DNA of 64,000 bases from positions 1 through 64,000 of the forward strand of contig NZ_JABRWQ010000005.1 in NCBI RefSeq assembly GCF_013249065.1, written 5' to 3'. A program made the translations under genes and the position numbers. How positions within the stretch are numbered: position 1 is the first letter of the stretch; every line of letters starts with the position of its first letter. Below the pieces are notes generated by a model. It did no database searches, was not told the origin of the DNA, and saw nothing but the letters and a program-made list of their open reading frames with translations. Origin of the DNA: Winogradskyella litoriviva. Its GTDB lineage: Bacteria > Bacteroidota > Bacteroidia > Flavobacteriales > Flavobacteriaceae. Below are positions 62,990 through 64,000 of this stretch, in pieces.

Positions 62990-64000
62990 TTAAAGGCTTT
63001 TGCCTATATAATAATTAACCAAAAGCGCAACAACATAACTATAACTTTTCATACCAGCAGATTGATTGTTGGCTTTTAGAAAATTATCGAAGGTGGCTTC
63101 AAAAAGTGGTTCGATAGGATTCTCGTAAGATTGCCAGAAATCTTGAGTTTCTTGATAGTTTTTTAAGATGCCTTTATTAATAGTAGAAAGCATGTACTCA
63201 TAACGTTCAAAGTCTCTTTTATAAACTTCAGCCAAACAATAACGTAATGCGAATGTATAGCCTGAATATTTAAAATAAATATCTTCATTATGTATAGCGG
63301 CCAAGCTACCTATAAAGTTAGCTTCATTTTCTGCTGCGTAGCCTAATTGGTGTGCAGCTTCATGACAAGAGGTTGTTGGGAATTTGTATGTTGATATTAA
63401 TCCATTAACCTGGGCCTCGTTAGTAAACGGATTTAGATAACCAGAAAATCCCATGTAGGTTAATGGTAAACTATAAATCGATTTTTTAATGCTTTTAGGA
63501 TGATACTCCAAATGCGGATAAACTTCAGAGAGTTTTTGGTAACCATCTTTTACTTTATTAAAAATCTCTGATTTGGTATGAGGTGAAACTACCTTTACAG
63601 TATCGTTTTTAGTAAGTTGAAATTGTAAGGCATTTGATTTTTTAATTAATCGTTCGGTAAAAGAAATCAATTGCTCATTTGAATATTCAGCTTCAATATT
63701 TAATGACTTATAAAGTGGTTGTCTGTAATAATTAAAAGCCCAAAGAATATGAAAAGAAAAATAAGCAATAGATAAGGTTGCTCCAATATCTAAAAACCAA
63801 TTTTTAGTATCTTTTATAATGCGTTTTCTATTTACAATTAACCACCTTATTAAATAGATTCCGGCTAATGTGTAGAAGATGTCACCAGCAGAAAATGGTA
63901 GCCATCCAAAAGCATAGCGCATTAATTTTGAAATAAAAACATAAAGTCCGTTACTGTAAAATTGTTCTACAAACTCTGGGTAATGCTTCAATTGAGATAA
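62990..64000 (-). CDS. DUF3810 membrane protein with HExxH motif (5' end beyond right edge)
   Basis: The frame is open to the window edge with no stop, so the first residues lie outside; the TTG at 63991 is probably not the start. It has two membrane segments near the visible N-terminus (AGDIFYTLAGIYLIRWL, LSIAYFSFHILWAFNYY). The zinc-protease-like CHEAAHQLGYAAENEANF is present, with His-Glu-Ala-Ala-His and a downstream Glu as in gluzincins. DUF3810 proteins are uncharacterised; peptidase activity is an inference from the motif. Confidence 0.85.
   Translation of the reverse strand, partial: LSQLKHYPEFVEQFYSNGLYVFISKLMRYAFGWLPFSAGDIFYTLAGIYLIRWLIVNRKRIIKDTKNWFLDIGATLSIAYFSFHILWAFNYYRQPLYKSLNIEAEYSNEQLISFTERLIKKSNALQFQLTKNDTVKVVSPHTKSEIFNKVKDGYQKLSEVYPHLEYHPKSIKKSIYSLPLTYMGFSGYLNPFTNEAQVNGLISTYKFPTTSCHEAAHQLGYAAENEANFIGSLAAIHNEDIYFKYSGYTFALRYCLAEVYKRDFERYEYMLSTINKGILKNYQETQDFWQSYENPIEPLFEATFDNFLKANNQSAGMKSYSYVVALLVNYYIGKSL

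Noticed and set aside
1..64000. tRNA or rRNA genes
   Set aside because: Reading by eye showed no T-loop or cloverleaf candidates and no rRNA-like GC-rich block. A tRNAscan run could confirm this.

Overview
The window is AT-rich chromosomal DNA from a member of the Bacteroidota, almost certainly the family Flavobacteriaceae. Four things show this. There are Type IX secretion (T9SS) sorting domains of both type B (gliding-motility-associated C-terminus) and type A. Several -7 promoter boxes fit TAnnTTTG. Shine-Dalgarno signals are weak or absent. The housekeeping neighbourhoods are typical of flavobacteria (ruvX-def-DUF5606-mazG; relA/spoT-fur-purA-OstA-aminotransferase-TPR-DUF368-DUF368-aroE-DUF349). 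The genus cannot be fixed from the sequence alone. I see no tRNA, rRNA, CRISPR array, insertion sequence or prophage.

Layout. 1-17.0 kb (minus strand): five consecutive giant secreted proteins built from a Cys-Asp-Asp/Asp-Gly repeat module of about 85-90 residues on a T9SS type B anchor; the last one runs off the left edge. 17.1-18.9 kb: an ABC-2 exporter pair. 19.0-20.6 kb (plus): an unrecognised protein with kinase-like motifs and a membrane-tethered GspG-like protein. 20.6-24.1 kb (minus): pRiA4b-ORF3-like protein, heme A synthase, GNAT acetyltransferase and CCA-adding enzyme. 24.2-31.6 kb: a surface-glycan locus (CMP-sugar and NDP-sugar nucleotidyltransferases, a 4,6-dehydratase-type SDR, a Kdo-kinase-like protein, two GT2 glycosyltransferases, a CDP-glycerol-transferase-like protein and a Stealth phosphotransferase). 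31.6-36.3 kb: dapD, then a 490-base gap with two tandem predicted small RNA units, then ruvX, def, DUF5606 and mazG, and a secreted hypothetical. 36.7-50.8 kb (minus): DUF349, aroE, two DUF368 transporters, TPR, class III aminotransferase, OstA-like, purA, fur-like, relA/spoT and DUF2628. 51.0-54.5 kb (minus): SDR, SET-domain protein, M48 protease and TrmH/SpoU methyltransferase. 54.8-58.5 kb (plus): a secreted hypothetical, a T9SS type A protein carrying the same repeat module, and a lipoprotein. 58.6-64.0 kb (minus): two amidohydrolase-family proteins and a DUF3810 protein cut by the right edge.

How it fits together. Much of the window serves the cell envelope: T9SS-exported adhesin-like stalk proteins, LPS/capsule sugar activation and transfer, undecaprenyl-phosphate recycling (DUF368) and an OstA-domain protein likely to work in LPS transport. 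Housekeeping operons sit between these genes.

The most unusual signal is in the dapD-ruvX gap. Two units 153 bases apart each carry ATGTGACC-N14-GTGTCTTA at identical spacing, followed about 110 bases later by a strong intrinsic terminator. They look like paired, co-regulated small RNA genes, possibly driven by an alternative (ECF-type) sigma factor. Second is the hypothetical protein at 19.0 kb, whose motif order resembles a protein-kinase-like fold.
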